Notes: generated by a model not told the origin, from the letters alone. Positions 26,063 through 35,724 are shown, counted from the stretch's first letter. The stretch is DNA of 64,000 nucleotides from Novispirillum itersonii subsp. itersonii ATCC 12639 (GCF_000381985.1 NZ_KB907337.1:633697-697696), one strand, 5' to 3'. Program-made: numbers and translations.

Positions 26063-26720
26063 CGCCCGCGCCAATATCCTCCGCCGTCTGCGCGCCGCTC
26101 CGGCGGGCCTCACCCAGCCGTATTCTGACTGGTCGGTGCTGCGTGACCGGGACTGGAGCATCGACGACCAGGTCGGGCTCTTCCGCACCATGGCGGAAAG
26201 CGTCAACGCCCGGGTGATTGACTGCGTGGCCCCGGAAGACGCCAGCCGCCCGCTGCCATCGTGGGACAGTGTGCTGGCCGAGGACTGCGCCGCCCGTGGG
26301 GTGCGCCGTCTGGCGGTCTCCGCCCCGCTGGCCGCCCCGTTACAGGCGCTGTGGACCGGCAGCCCGAACCGCCCGGAGATCATCCTGACCGCCGACCGCG
26401 ACACCCTGTTTTCCGTCGATGCCGGGCTGACCACCGCCCGGGGCGGCATCGCCGAAACCGGCAGCCTGATCCTGTGGCCCGGCCCGACCGAACCGCGCAT
26501 GCTGTCGCTGGTGCCGCCGCGCCATATCGCCCTGCTGCGCACCAGCCGCCTGCACCCGACCCTGTGGCACGCCATGACCGAAAACGGCTGGGCCAGCCAG
26601 ATGCCGACCAACGTGGTGCTGGTCACCGGCCCGTCAAAAACCAGTGACATTGAACAGACACTGGTTTTTGGCGTCCATGGCCCCAAAGATCTGCTGATTT
26701 TGCTGATTAATGATCATTAA
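26055..26720 (+). CDS. lutC: LutC/YkgG-family LUD protein
   Basis: Third subunit of the lactate oxidation system, 221 residues of LUD fold. The diagnostic C-terminal motifs GGIAETGSLIL and GPSKTSDIEQTLVFGVHGP are intact. The start overlaps the lutB end, and there is no recognised terminator before the repeat region that begins four bases after the stop. The real end of the lut transcript may therefore lie within those repeats. Confidence 0.93.
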   Translation: MSDARANILRRLRAAPAGLTQPYSDWSVLRDRDWSIDDQVGLFRTMAESVNARVIDCVAPEDASRPLPSWDSVLAEDCAARGVRRLAVSAPLAAPLQALWTGSPNRPEIILTADRDTLFSVDAGLTTARGGIAETGSLILWPGPTEPRMLSLVPPRHIALLRTSRLHPTLWHAMTENGWASQMPTNVVLVTGPSKTSDIEQTLVFGVHGPKDLLILLINDH

Positions 26721-26723
26721 GAG

Positions 26724-27045
26724 GTCCCTCAGGCGGCGGGCGGGCGCGTCCGCGCCCTTGCCTCACGTGCCCACGTGGGCACGGGCGCTCAACGCGCCAG
26801 TCGCTGCGCTCCGGTTGTTTTGTTCGGTCCCTCAGGCGCCGGGCGCGGGCATCCGCCCGCTTGGCTTACGTGCCCACGTGGGCACGGGCGCTCAACGCGC
26901 CAGTCGGTCTGCTGTGCAGCCCTCCGTTTGTTTGGTCCCTCAAACGCCGGGCGCGGGCGTCCGCCCGCTTGGCTTACGTGCCCACGTGGGCACGGGCGCT
27001 CAACGCGCCAGTCGGTCTGCCGTGCAGCCCTCCGGGAGTTTGCTC
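26724..27045. repeat. Three tandem 103-110-bp repeats, each with a perfect 18-bp palindrome
   Basis: Three imperfect head-to-tail copies start at GTCCCTCA: 26724, 26827 and 26935. Each contains an exact 18-bp palindrome, CGTGCCCACGTGGGCACG (26766-26783, 26869-26886, 26977-26994), followed by a conserved GGCGCTCAACGCGCCAGTCG, which itself contains a short GGCGC/GCGCC inverted repeat. Copies 2 and 3 are more alike than copy 1. It fills most of the gap between lutC and pyc. The remaining 27046-27186 contains no gene and should hold the pyc promoter. Confidence 0.9.
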
Positions 27046-27186
27046 CGCGTGGACTGCGTTACCATAGCGTTTTAACCTTCCGTACCCACCCCTACCCAAA
27101 AAAACAAAGCTCAGACACCGTTTGCCGACGACCCTTTCACCCTCTCCGCCCCTTCTGGCCTTTCCATGACGGAGTGTAACGTCGCG

Positions 27187-30100
27187 ATGTCCCCTGCTTC
27201 CCGCGCCCCGCGCCCCATCCGCCGCCTGCTGGTGGCAAACCGCAGTGAAATCGCCATCCGGGTCTGTCGCGCCGCGACCGAGCTGGGCATCACCACGGTC
27301 GCGCTCTATTCGCACGAAGACCGTTTCGCCCTGCACCGCTTCAAGGCCGACGAAAGTTATCTCGTCGGCGAAGGCAAAGGCCCGATCGAGGCCTATCTCG
27401 ACATCGAAGACATTCTGCGCATCGCCCGCGAAGCCAATGTCGATGCCATTCACCCCGGCTACGGCTTCCTGTCGGAAAACCCCGACTTTGCCGAGGCCTG
27501 CGCCCGCGACGGCATTCTGTTCGTCGGCCCGTCGCCCGATACCATGCGCCTGCTGGGCAACAAGGTGTCCGCCCGCATGCTGGCGGTCGAGGCCGGGGCC
27601 CCGGTGATGCCCGCCACCGGCCCCCTGCCCCACGATGACGCGCAGATACTGGCTCTGGCGGCAGAGGTCGGCTATCCGGTGATGCTGAAAGCCAGCTGGG
27701 GCGGCGGCGGGCGCGGTATGCGCCGTATCACCGCCGAGGCCGAGCTGCTGGATCAGGTCGCCGCCGCCCGGCGTGAGGCCAAAGCCGCCTTCGGCAATGA
27801 CGAGGTCTATCTGGAAAAGCTGGTCCAGCGTGCCCGCCATGTCGAGGTGCAGGTGATCGGCGACAGCACCGGCCATGTGGTGCATCTTTTTGAGCGCGAC
27901 TGTTCCGTCCAGCGCCGCAACCAGAAAGTGGTGGAACGCGCCCCCGCCGCCTATCTGACCACCGCCCAGCGGCGGGAAATCTGCGACGCCGCCCTGCGCA
28001 TCGCCCGCGCCGCCCAGTACGAGAACGCCGGGACCGTCGAATTCCTGATGGATGCCGACACCGGAAAATTCTACTTCATCGAGGTCAACCCCCGGGTACA
28101 GGTGGAACACACGGTGACGGAAGTGGTCACCGGCCTTGATATCGTCAAGGCACAGATCCGCATCGCGCAGGGGGCAAAGATCGGCAGCGACAGCGGTATT
28201 CCGTGGCAGGGGGATATCACCCTCAACGGTCACGCCATCCAGTGCCGCATCACCACCGAAGACCCGGAAAACAACTTCATCCCCGATTATGGCCGCATCA
28301 CCGCCTATCGCGGTGCCACCGGCTTCGGTATCCGGCTGGACGGCGGCACCGCCTATTCCGGCGCGGTCATCACCCGCCATTACGACAGCCTGCTGGAAAA
28401 GCTGACGGTCTGGGCCCCCGGCCCCGATGAATCCGCCGCCCGCATGCTGCGGGCCCTGCGCGAGTTCCGCATCCGCGGTGTGGCCACCAACCTGCAGTTT
28501 CTGGAAGGGGTGATCTCTCACCCGTTGTTCCAGAACGGTGAATGCACCACCCGCTTCATCGACGACACGCCGGAGCTGTTCGCGCTGGGCAGGCGGCGCG
28601 ACCGCGCCACCCGCCTGCTGCGTTTTCTGGGCGAGGTGATGGTCAACGGCAACCCGGAAATGAAGGGCCGCACCCGCCCGAAGCAGATCCACCGCCCGCT
28701 GCCGCCGCAGGACCGCACCACCCCGGTGCGCGACGGCTGGAAGCAGCTGCTGGATGCCGAAGGACCGCAGGCGGTGGCACAGGCGATTCTGGCCCGCAAG
28801 GAGGTGCTGGTCACCGACACCACCTTCCGCGATGCCCATCAGTCACTGCTGGCCACCCGCTTCCGCACCCATGACATGGCGCGGGTTGCCCCGTTCTACG
28901 CCCGCCGCCTGAACACCCTGTTCTCGGTGGAATGCTGGGGCGGCGCCACCTTCGACGTTGCCATGCGCTTCCTGAACGAATGCCCGTGGGACCGGCTGGA
29001 AGCCTTCCGCGCCGCCATGCCGAACATGCTGCTGCAGTGGTCCGTGCCTTTATCCAGCGCAGCGCCGGGGCCGGGATTGACGTGTTCCGCATCTTCGACA
29101 GCCTGAACTGGGTCGAGAACATGCGCTTCGCCATTGATGCGGTGGCGGAAAACGGCAAAATCGCCGAGGCCGCCATCTGCTACACCGGCGACCTGCTGGA
29201 CCCGAAGCGCCACAAATACGACCTGAAGTATTACGTGCGGATGGCGAAGGAGCTGGAAAAGGCCGGGGCGCATATTCTTGGCATCAAAGACATGGCCGGT
29301 CTGTGCAAGCCGGAAGCCGCCCGCCGCCTTGTCACCGCCCTGAAGCAGGAAACCGGCCTGCCGGTCCACTTCCACACCCACGACACCAGCGGCATTTCCG
29401 CCGCGTCGGTGCTGGCGGCGGTGGAAGCCGGAGTCGATGCCATCGACGCGGCAGTGGACAGCATGAGCGGCCTGACCAGCCAGCCCAATCTGGGCTCTGT
29501 CACCGCCGCCCTGCGCCATACCCCGCGCGATCCGGGGCTGGATGCCGACGCCCTGCGGCAGGTGTCAGACTACTTCGAGCAGGTCCGCGAAAACTACGCG
29601 CCGTTTGAAAGCGAGATCCGCAGCGGTACCGCCGACGTCTATCACCACGAAATGCCGGGCGGGCAGTACACCAACCTGCGCGAACAGGCGCGGTCACTGG
29701 GCATTGCCGAACGCTGGCCGGAGGTGTCGCACGCCTATGCCGAGGTCAACCAGATGTTCGGCGATATCGTCAAGGTGACACCGTCGTCAAAAGTGGTCGG
29801 CGACATGGCGCTGATGATGGTGACGGCGGGCCTGACCCCGGCGGATGTGCTGGACCCCGCCCGCGACATCGCCTTCCCCGAAAGCGTGGTGTCGCTGTTC
29901 CGGGGCGACCTCGGCCAGACCGAAGGCGGCTTCCCCAAGGCGTTGCAGGCCAAGATCCTGAAAGGCGAACGGCCGATCACCGTCCGCCCCGGGTCGGTGA
30001 TGCCGCCGGCCGATCTGGACGCCCAGCGGGCCGAGGCGGAAAAGAAGGCCGGACGCAAGATCAGTGACAGCGAATTCGCGTCGTACCTGATGTACCCCAA

Positions 30101-30599
30101 GGTCTTCACCGACTATGCCCGTCACCGGCGGGAATACGGCGATGTCAGCCTGCTGCCGACCCCGGCCTTCTTTTACGGCATGGAACCGGGCGAGGAGATC
30201 AGCATCGAGATCGACACCGGCAAGTCGCTGATCGTCTGCTTCCGGGCGCTGTCAGAGGCCGATGAGGAAGGGCTGCGCACCGTCTATTTTGAACTGAACG
30301 GACAGCCGCGCACGGTGAAAATCACCGACCGCAGCCGCGCCCCGGAACGGGCGGCCCGCGCCAAGGCCGACCCGGCGGAACCCGGCCAGACCGGCGCACC
30401 GATGCCGGGGCTGGTGGTACAGGTTTCCGTCACCGCCGGACAGCGGGTGGAAAAAGGCGACGTGCTGCTGGCGATCGAGGCGATGAAAATGCAGACCTCG
30501 GTGGTGGCAGAGGTGGCGGGCACCGTCACCGCCGTTGCCGTCAAGGTCGGCGACCAGATCGACACCAAAGATCTGCTGGCGGTGATTGACCCGGCCTGA
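27187..30599 (+). pseudogene. pyc: Pyruvate carboxylase, broken by an internal deletion
   Basis: Biotin enzyme that makes oxaloacetate from pyruvate, bicarbonate and ATP. The biotin carboxylase domain (LLVANRSEIAIRVCRA, HPGYGFLSENPDFA, GGGGRGMR, EVNPRVQVEHTVTE) and the start of the carboxyltransferase domain (TTFRDAHQSLLATR) read from 27187 to about 29037. There the frame breaks after NMLLQ. Reading resumes in another frame at VVRAFIQRSAGAGIDVFRIFDSLNW, continues through the metal/carbamyl-Lys region (GIKDMAG, HFHTHDT), and ends in the biotinyl domain with EAMKM (Lys codon 30486-30488). The conserved segment normally between them, about 17 residues with LRG and GYTNYPDN, is missing. That is consistent with loss of 52 bases. 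Unless this is an assembly fault the enzyme is inactive. An alternative start is ATG 27166. Confidence 0.88.
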
Positions 30600-30829
30600 T
30601 CCCTGACGGGGTCAGATCAATGCGCGGGCGGGGATGCTGCCTTAAGGGATCAGGCCTTAAGGGACAGGATCAGCCCCGCCCGCCGCAGGGTTGAAAAGAC
30701 TGATGCTTTACGGTCCGATTTGACGGGACCATTAAACAAACCTTCACCCTTCCGCCGCACACTGGCCGCCGGGGAAAAATGACGGGGCTGAGATGCCGAA
30801 CGGCACCGCCCGCAGGGGATGTGAAAAGG

Positions 30830-33697
30830 ATGAATGCGCTGACTCTGGACCCGGGCCTCAGCACCGATGCGCTGATCCGCGATCTGGCCGCCCACTTCCC
30901 GGCGGAGCGGCTGGTGACAGACCGCCTGCGCCGTCTGGCATGGGGCACCGATGCCAGCTTCTACCGCCTGATCCCGCGGGTGGTGGTGGTGGTGGAAAAT
31001 GAGGAAGAGGTGCAGACGCTGCTGGCAGTCTGCCGCACCCACGCCGCGCCCGTCACCTTCCGGGCTGCGGGCACCAGCCTGTCCGGGCAGGCCGTCACCG
31101 ATTCCGTCCTCGCCGTACTGGGGGAAGGCTGGCAGGAGGCCACCCTTCTTGAAGACGGTGCCGCCATCGCCCTGCAACCCGGCGTCGTCGGGTCAGACGC
31201 CAACCGCCTTCTGGCCCCGCTGGGCCGCAAGATCGGCCCCGATCCCGCCTCGATCAACTCCGCCATGGTCGGCGGGATTGCCGCCAACAATTCCTCCGGG
31301 ATGTGCTGTGGCACCGCCCAGAACACCTACCGCACCCTGCGCAGCCTGAAAGTGATCCTGCACGACGGCACCCTGCTGGATACCGGCAGCCCGGTCAGCC
31401 GGGCCGTGTTCACCCAGCGCCATAAGCCGCTGCTGGATTCCCTGCTGGCCCTGCGCAACGAAGTGCTGGCTGACTTCAGCCTGACCCGGCGCATCCACGA
31501 AAAATTCAAGATCAAGAACACCACCGGCTACAGCCTGAATGCGCTGCTGGACTTTGATGACCCCATCGACATCCTCGCCCATCTGATGATCGGGTCAGAA
31601 GGCACGCTGGGCTTCATCTCGGAAGTGGTGCTGGAGACCGTGCCGGACCATCCGCACAAGGCCACCACACTGGCCTTCTTCGAGACCGCCGAAATCGCCG
31701 CCCGCGCGGTGATGGAGCTGAAACGCACCCCGGTGGCGGCGGTGGAGCTGATCGACGCCGCCGGTCTGAAATCCATCGCCGGAAAACCCGGCCTGCCGAA
31801 AATTCTGTCCAAGCTGCCGCCGCAGGGCACCGCCCTGCTGATTGAGGTTCACGCCGAAACCGCCGAGGCGATGAACCACCAGATCGGCCTGCTGCTGGTC
31901 GCCATGGCCGATGTGCCGGTGCTGGAGCCGGTGCGCTTCACCACCGACCCGTCACAGCGGGAGCTGTACTGGAAAGTGCGCAAGGGCCTGTTCCCGCTGG
32001 TCGGCGCCCTGCGGCAGGACGGCACCACCGTCCTGATCGAAGATATCGCCTTCCCGATCCGCTATCTGGCCGATGGCGTGGTGGAGCTGCAGGGCCTGTT
32101 CGCCAAGCATGGCTATGATCAGGGCATCATTTTCGGCCATGCGCTGGAAGGTAACCTGCACTTTGTCTTCGCGCAGGATTTCAACAGCCCGGAAGAAGTC
32201 GCCCGCTACGCCGCCCTGATGGATGACGTCACCGATATGGTGGTGCGCTTCGACGGGTCGCTGAAGGCCGAACACGGCACCGGCCGCAACATGGCCCCGT
32301 TTGTCGAACGCGAATGGGGCCATCAGGCCTATTCCCTGATGGTCCGCATCAAAAACCTGCTGGACCCCGAAAACCTGCTGAACGCGGGCGTCATCATCAA
32401 CGATGACCCCGAAATCCACCTGAAAAACCTGAAGCCGCTGCCGGTGGCCGATGCCATCGTTGATAAATGCATCGAATGCGGCTTCTGCGAGGTCAAGTGC
32501 CCCTCTGCCGGGTTTACCCTGTCACCGCGCCAGCGCATTGTCGGCTGGCGGGAGCTGTCGCGCCGCCGCGCCGACGGTGTGACCGTCACCGCCGAAGACA
32601 AGGCGGTGCTGGATGATCTGGCCGGGGCCTATGACTACGCCGGCATTGACACCTGCGCCGCCTGCGGCCTGTGCGCCACCGCCTGCCCGATGGGCATCGA
32701 AACCGGGGCGCTGATCCGCAAGCTGCGCGGGGCCGCCAAAACCGAACGTCAGCGCTGGATCGGCCAGAAAGCGGCTGACCACTACGATACCATGATGGCC
32801 GCCACCCGGCTGGGCCTGCGGGCCGCCTCGATGGCACGGGCCCTGATCGGAAACGCCGGGATGAAAGCCCTGCTTGACACTGCCCGGAAAGTGATTCCGG
32901 CCCTGCCGCACTGGCGCAGCACCATGCCGACCGCCAGCAAAGCCAAAATCAAAACCGTCATCCGCGACGAGATCGTCAACGGCGGGGTTGTCTACTTCCC
33001 CAGTTGCGCCGCCCGCACCATGGGGCCGTCGCCGGATGATCCGTCGAAAGACCCTCTGCCGGTGGTGATGGAACGCCTGCTGAACCGCGCCGGTTTTCAG
33101 GTCTTTTACCCCACCGGGCCCATTGAAAACCTGTGCTGCGGCCAGCCGTTCCAGTCCAAGGGGCTGGACAGACAGGCCAACCAGAAACTGTCAGAGCTGG
33201 AAAAAAACCTGTGGTGGGCCAGCAATGCCGGGCAATACCCCATTCTGATGGATACCTCGCCCTGCGCCTTCCGGGCCCAGACCGCCGGAAAGGAACGGCT
33301 GCTGTTTGTCGATATCGCCGACTTCCTGCATGACCGGGTGCTGCCCAACCTGACCATTTACCGCAAGGAAAAGGCGGTGACGGTGCATTGCACCTGCTCC
33401 GGCCAGAAAATGGGCAACACCACCAAGCTGAAAGCCCTTGCCGCCGCCTGCGCCGACCGGGTGGTCACCCCTGCCGGGGTCACCTGCTGCGGCTTTGCCG
33501 GGGACAAAGGCTTCTTCACCCCGGAACTCAACCGTCACGCCCTGCGCCGCCTTGGCAAAAGCCTTGATGCCGAGATCACCGAAGGCGTCTCCACCAGCCG
33601 CACCTGCGAAATCGGCCTGTCAGAAACCGCCGGAATCCCGTACCACTCCATCGCCTACCTCCTCGACCGGTGCAGCACCCCACCGGCTGAGAGCTGA
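30830..33697 (+). CDS. FAD/Fe-S D-lactate dehydrogenase-type oxidase (YdiJ/Dld-II-like)
   Basis: A 955-residue fusion of a FAD-linked oxidase with an Fe-S reductase part. The FAD-binding PCMH domain (RAAGTSLSGQAVTD, GPDPASINSAMVGGIAANNSSGM) is followed by the FAD-oxidase C-terminal domain (HALEGNLHFVF, AEHGTGRNMAPFVE). Next come two 4Fe-4S motifs (CIECGFCEVKCPS and CAACGLCATACPMG) and two CCG domains (ENLCCGQPFQS, VTCCGFAGDKGF). This layout is that of quinone-linked D-lactate or 2-hydroxyglutarate dehydrogenases. With lutABC and pyc nearby, D-lactate is the likely substrate. The start could be 30779 or 30830; the latter begins at the conserved region. Confidence 0.9.
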   Translation: MNALTLDPGLSTDALIRDLAAHFPAERLVTDRLRRLAWGTDASFYRLIPRVVVVVENEEEVQTLLAVCRTHAAPVTFRAAGTSLSGQAVTDSVLAVLGEGWQEATLLEDGAAIALQPGVVGSDANRLLAPLGRKIGPDPASINSAMVGGIAANNSSGMCCGTAQNTYRTLRSLKVILHDGTLLDTGSPVSRAVFTQRHKPLLDSLLALRNEVLADFSLTRRIHEKFKIKNTTGYSLNALLDFDDPIDILAHLMIGSEGTLGFISEVVLETVPDHPHKATTLAFFETAEIAARAVMELKRTPVAAVELIDAAGLKSIAGKPGLPKILSKLPPQGTALLIEVHAETAEAMNHQIGLLLVAMADVPVLEPVRFTTDPSQRELYWKVRKGLFPLVGALRQDGTTVLIEDIAFPIRYLADGVVELQGLFAKHGYDQGIIFGHALEGNLHFVFAQDFNSPEEVARYAALMDDVTDMVVRFDGSLKAEHGTGRNMAPFVEREWGHQAYSLMVRIKNLLDPENLLNAGVIINDDPEIHLKNLKPLPVADAIVDKCIECGFCEVKCPSAGFTLSPRQRIVGWRELSRRRADGVTVTAEDKAVLDDLAGAYDYAGIDTCAACGLCATACPMGIETGALIRKLRGAAKTERQRWIGQKAADHYDTMMAATRLGLRAASMARALIGNAGMKALLDTARKVIPALPHWRSTMPTASKAKIKTVIRDEIVNGGVVYFPSCAARTMGPSPDDPSKDPLPVVMERLLNRAGFQVFYPTGPIENLCCGQPFQSKGLDRQANQKLSELEKNLWWASNAGQYPILMDTSPCAFRAQTAGKERLLFVDIADFLHDRVLPNLTIYRKEKAVTVHCTCSGQKMGNTTKLKALAAACADRVVTPAGVTCCGFAGDKGFFTPELNRHALRRLGKSLDAEITEGVSTSRTCEIGLSETAGIPYHSIAYLLDRCSTPPAES

Positions 33698-33760
33698 GGC
33701 CGGGCGCTACGAAAAGCGGGGCGTGGGCGCTCACCCGTGGGCGCTACCCACACCCGCCAA

Positions 33761-33824
33761 GGGCCATTGGCCCTTGGATCCCAGTTTTTTAGGGGCCATA
33801 GGCCCTTGGATCCCGGTTTTTTGG
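33761..33824. repeat. Tandem 32-bp terminator-like repeat, two copies
   Basis: Two adjacent 32-base units (33761-33792 and 33793-33824) differ at three positions. Each has a GGGCC/GGCCC hairpin and ends in GGATCCC(A/G)G and six T's. In the first copy the hairpin extends to a perfect 9-bp stem (33757-33765 with 33769-33777). They lie 60 bases after the dehydrogenase stop and could act as a doubled terminator. Confidence 0.8.
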
Positions 33825-33952
33825 GGCCCCGCACGACAGGCCGTGACCTGATCCTCCCCCCCCTTGCCCTGTTAGTGTTCCGCAGGGCTTCGCCCTGCAA
33901 ACAGAGCCTTTCCAGCCCTCCAGGACTTCTCCTCTTTCTTATAAAATCCGAG

Positions 33953-33998
33953 GTCAAGGAGGCCGCGCCTCCTTGCGGGCCAGCGGGCAGAGCCCGCT
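33953..33998. repeat. Dispersed two-hairpin element, copy A
   Basis: GGTC, then hairpin AAGGAGGC/GCCTCCTT (33956-33963 with 33967-33974), spacer GCGGGCC, and hairpin AGCGGGC/GCCCGCT (33982-33988 with 33992-33998). The same layout with different but still complementary stems occurs at 52147-52195 and, inverted, at 50089-50133. A lone GCAGGGC/GCCCTGC hairpin lies at 33882-33898. Confidence 0.75.
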
Positions 33999-34165
33999 AG
34001 TTTTTAAAGTCTGCTGGCAAAGCCAGCGGGGGGCAGAGCCCGCCAGTTTTTAAGTCTGCTGGCAAAGCCAGCGGGGGGCAGAGCCCGCCAGTTTTTAAGT
34101 CTGCTGGCAAAGCCAGCGGGGGGCAGAGCCCGCCAGTTTTTAAGTCTGCTGGCAAAGCCAGCGGG
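33985..34165. repeat. Four tandem 45-46-bp repeats forming a hairpin array
   Basis: Four copies begin at GGGCAGAGCCCGC: 33985, 34031, 34076 and 34121, with periods of 46, 45 and 45. Each carries GGGC-AGA-GCCC, a TTTTTAA run and a GCTGGC-AAA-GCCAGC hairpin. The last three copies are nearly identical. The contiguous repeats have no unique spacers, so this is not a CRISPR. The array looks like local expansion of the two-hairpin element just upstream. The 33698-34315 gap otherwise contains no gene. Confidence 0.9.
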
Positions 34166-34315
34166 GGCGTTCAACCGCTGTTGAGATGATCGTCCGGGGC
34201 GCAACATTGATCGGTGCGGGCGCGTCAGCCTGCTGCCTTTGCCCCTACAGTCAGCGGATCAGGCAGGGCTACAGCGGCCCGCCGGGTTCGATTTCTGACA
34301 GAAGGGTTTCCGATC

Positions 34316-35254
34316 ATGATCCGCTTGCAGTCTGTCCGTTCTCTCGCCGCCGTCGGGCTGACGGTGTTTGGGTTTGCCGCATCGGTGGCTGTTGCTGCTG
34401 ATGCCCCGGTGACCATTCCGGTCAAAGGGCTGTTCCCCGAAGCGGTGGAGCGGGTGGGCCCTGACTTTGTCGTCACCAGCCTGAAGACCGGCAGCCTGAC
34501 CCGCATCAGCCCGGATGGCACCGCCACCCCGTTTGTCGCGCCGGGCACCAACGGTCTGGTGTCGGCCATCGGGCTACGGGCCGACCCGGCGCGGGATCTG
34601 CTGTATGTCTGCTCGTCTGACCCCGGCGTCAGCACCCTGACCGGCTCCGCCGCCCCGGCCTTGACCGCGTTCCGGCTGTCCACCGCGGCCCCGGCGGGAC
34701 GGTGGGAGCTGCCGGGCGGTGGCTTCTGCAATGATATGATTGTCGAGGCCGACGGCACCGTGCTGGTGACCGATTCCTTCAATCCGCGCCTGCTGGCGCT
34801 GACGCCCGGGGCCTCTGCCCTGACGGAAGTGCTGCGCGACCCGGTGTTCAAGGGCGAGGGCTTCGCCCTGAACGGTATCGCCCGCACCGCCGACGGCAGC
34901 CTGTGGGTGGTGAAATACGATGACGGACGGCTGTTCCGTCTGGCACCGGGCACCGCTGCCCCGATCACCGAAATCAAACTCAGCCGTGATCTCGGGCTGC
35001 CGGATGGCCTGTATGCCGGGCCGAGCAACAGCCTGATCGTGGTTGAAGGCGAAGGCCGCCTGAGCCGGATTGACGTGTCGGGCCGCGACGGGGCTATCAC
35101 CACCCTGCGCAAGGATCTGTCAATGCCAACCACCGCACTGGTGGAGAACGGCACGGCGTGGGTACTGGAAGCCCAGCTTGATTATCTGTTTGACCCGTCC
35201 CTGAGCGGCAAGACCCCCGGCCCGTTCCGGCTGGTGCCGGTGGCGCTGAAGTAA
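34316..35254 (+). CDS. Secreted SMP-30/NHL-type beta-propeller protein
   Basis: A 312-residue exported protein. The signal peptide (residues 1-27, ending AVAADA) is followed by repeated beta-propeller blades of the SMP-30/gluconolactonase type: SLTRISPDGTATPF, FCNDMIVEADGTVLVTDSFNPRLLAL, LNGIARTADGSLWVVKYDDGRLFRL and SLIVVEGEGRLSRID. It may be a lactonase or simply a binding scaffold; no metal-site set could be verified. The ATG at 34316 follows AGAAGGG by about 10 bases. No neighbour points to a pathway. Confidence 0.83.
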   Translation: MIRLQSVRSLAAVGLTVFGFAASVAVAADAPVTIPVKGLFPEAVERVGPDFVVTSLKTGSLTRISPDGTATPFVAPGTNGLVSAIGLRADPARDLLYVCSSDPGVSTLTGSAAPALTAFRLSTAAPAGRWELPGGGFCNDMIVEADGTVLVTDSFNPRLLALTPGASALTEVLRDPVFKGEGFALNGIARTADGSLWVVKYDDGRLFRLAPGTAAPITEIKLSRDLGLPDGLYAGPSNSLIVVEGEGRLSRIDVSGRDGAITTLRKDLSMPTTALVENGTAWVLEAQLDYLFDPSLSGKTPGPFRLVPVALK

Positions 35255-35262
35255 GCAGACAG

Positions 35263-35293
35263 CCGTGGTGCGGGGCCAGATCCCGCACCACGG
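35263..35293. terminator. 12-bp hairpin between convergent genes
   Basis: A perfect 12-bp stem (CCGTGGTGCGGG 35263-35274 with CCCGCACCACGG 35282-35293) lies between the convergent propeller and DksA-like genes. No T-tract follows on either strand, so it is a weak terminator candidate. Confidence 0.5.
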
Positions 35294-35303
35294 CCAGACG
35301 TCG

Positions 35304-35669
35304 TTACGGATGGTGCCCGGCGCAGGACAGGCAGGTGGCAACGGCGGGGTCAGAAGCCAGCCGCGCCGGGGCGATATCATCATCGCAGACCAGACAGCGG
35401 CCATAGGTGCCCTGCTCCATCCGCTCCAGCGCGTGGTCGATGCGTTGCAGTTCTTCCAGATGGCGGTCGTGCCGCGACAGGGCGAGGGCCTGATCGGCCA
35501 GCTCCCCCTGTCGCAGGGCCTGCCCGGTGGCGGTGGCGTCAATCTCGATATGCACCGGGGCGGAGCGGTCAGCCCGGCTGAGGTCCAGCAGCTCGGCCCG
35601 GCGGTCGAGAAGATGCTGGCGCAGCGCGGCTAAATCCGGCGCGGGGGAAGTGAGGACAGAACGGCCCAT
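35304..35669 (-). CDS. DksA/TraR-family C4 zinc-finger protein
   Basis: A 121-residue relative of DksA, the RNA-polymerase secondary-channel factor that works with ppGpp. The coiled-coil region (about residues 12-85) is followed by a four-Cys zinc finger: Cys92, Cys95 (GRCLVCDDDI) and Cys113, Cys116 (ATCLSCAG), preceded by the family phrase RMEQGTYGRC. It is shorter than DksA itself and is probably one of the accessory TraR/YbiI-type paralogues. It lies 56 bases downstream of the transporter gene on the same strand. Confidence 0.88.
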   Translation of the reverse strand: MGRSVLTSPAPDLAALRQHLLDRRAELLDLSRADRSAPVHIEIDATATGQALRQGELADQALALSRHDRHLEELQRIDHALERMEQGTYGRCLVCDDDIAPARLASDPAVATCLSCAGHHP

Positions 35670-35724
35670 GACCGGCCTCCTTCAAGGTGTGAAGGCATGC
35701 CCTCAGTTTACCATAAACCCCACC

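Noticed and set aside
26710-27179. Plus-strand frames with repeated RALNAPV-type text
   Set aside because: These arise from translating the 103-110-bp intergenic repeats; there is no ribosome site and no match to a protein family.
26974-28839. Minus-strand 621-codon frame
   Set aside because: It is antisense to the biotin carboxylase half of pyc and to the tandem repeat; no motif was recognised.
33985-34165. CRISPR-like array
   Set aside because: The repeats are contiguous with no unique spacers, and no cas gene is present. The same applies to 26724-27045.
34004-34207. Minus-strand 67-codon frame of 15-residue repeats
   Set aside because: It is the translation of the 45-bp non-coding tandem array.
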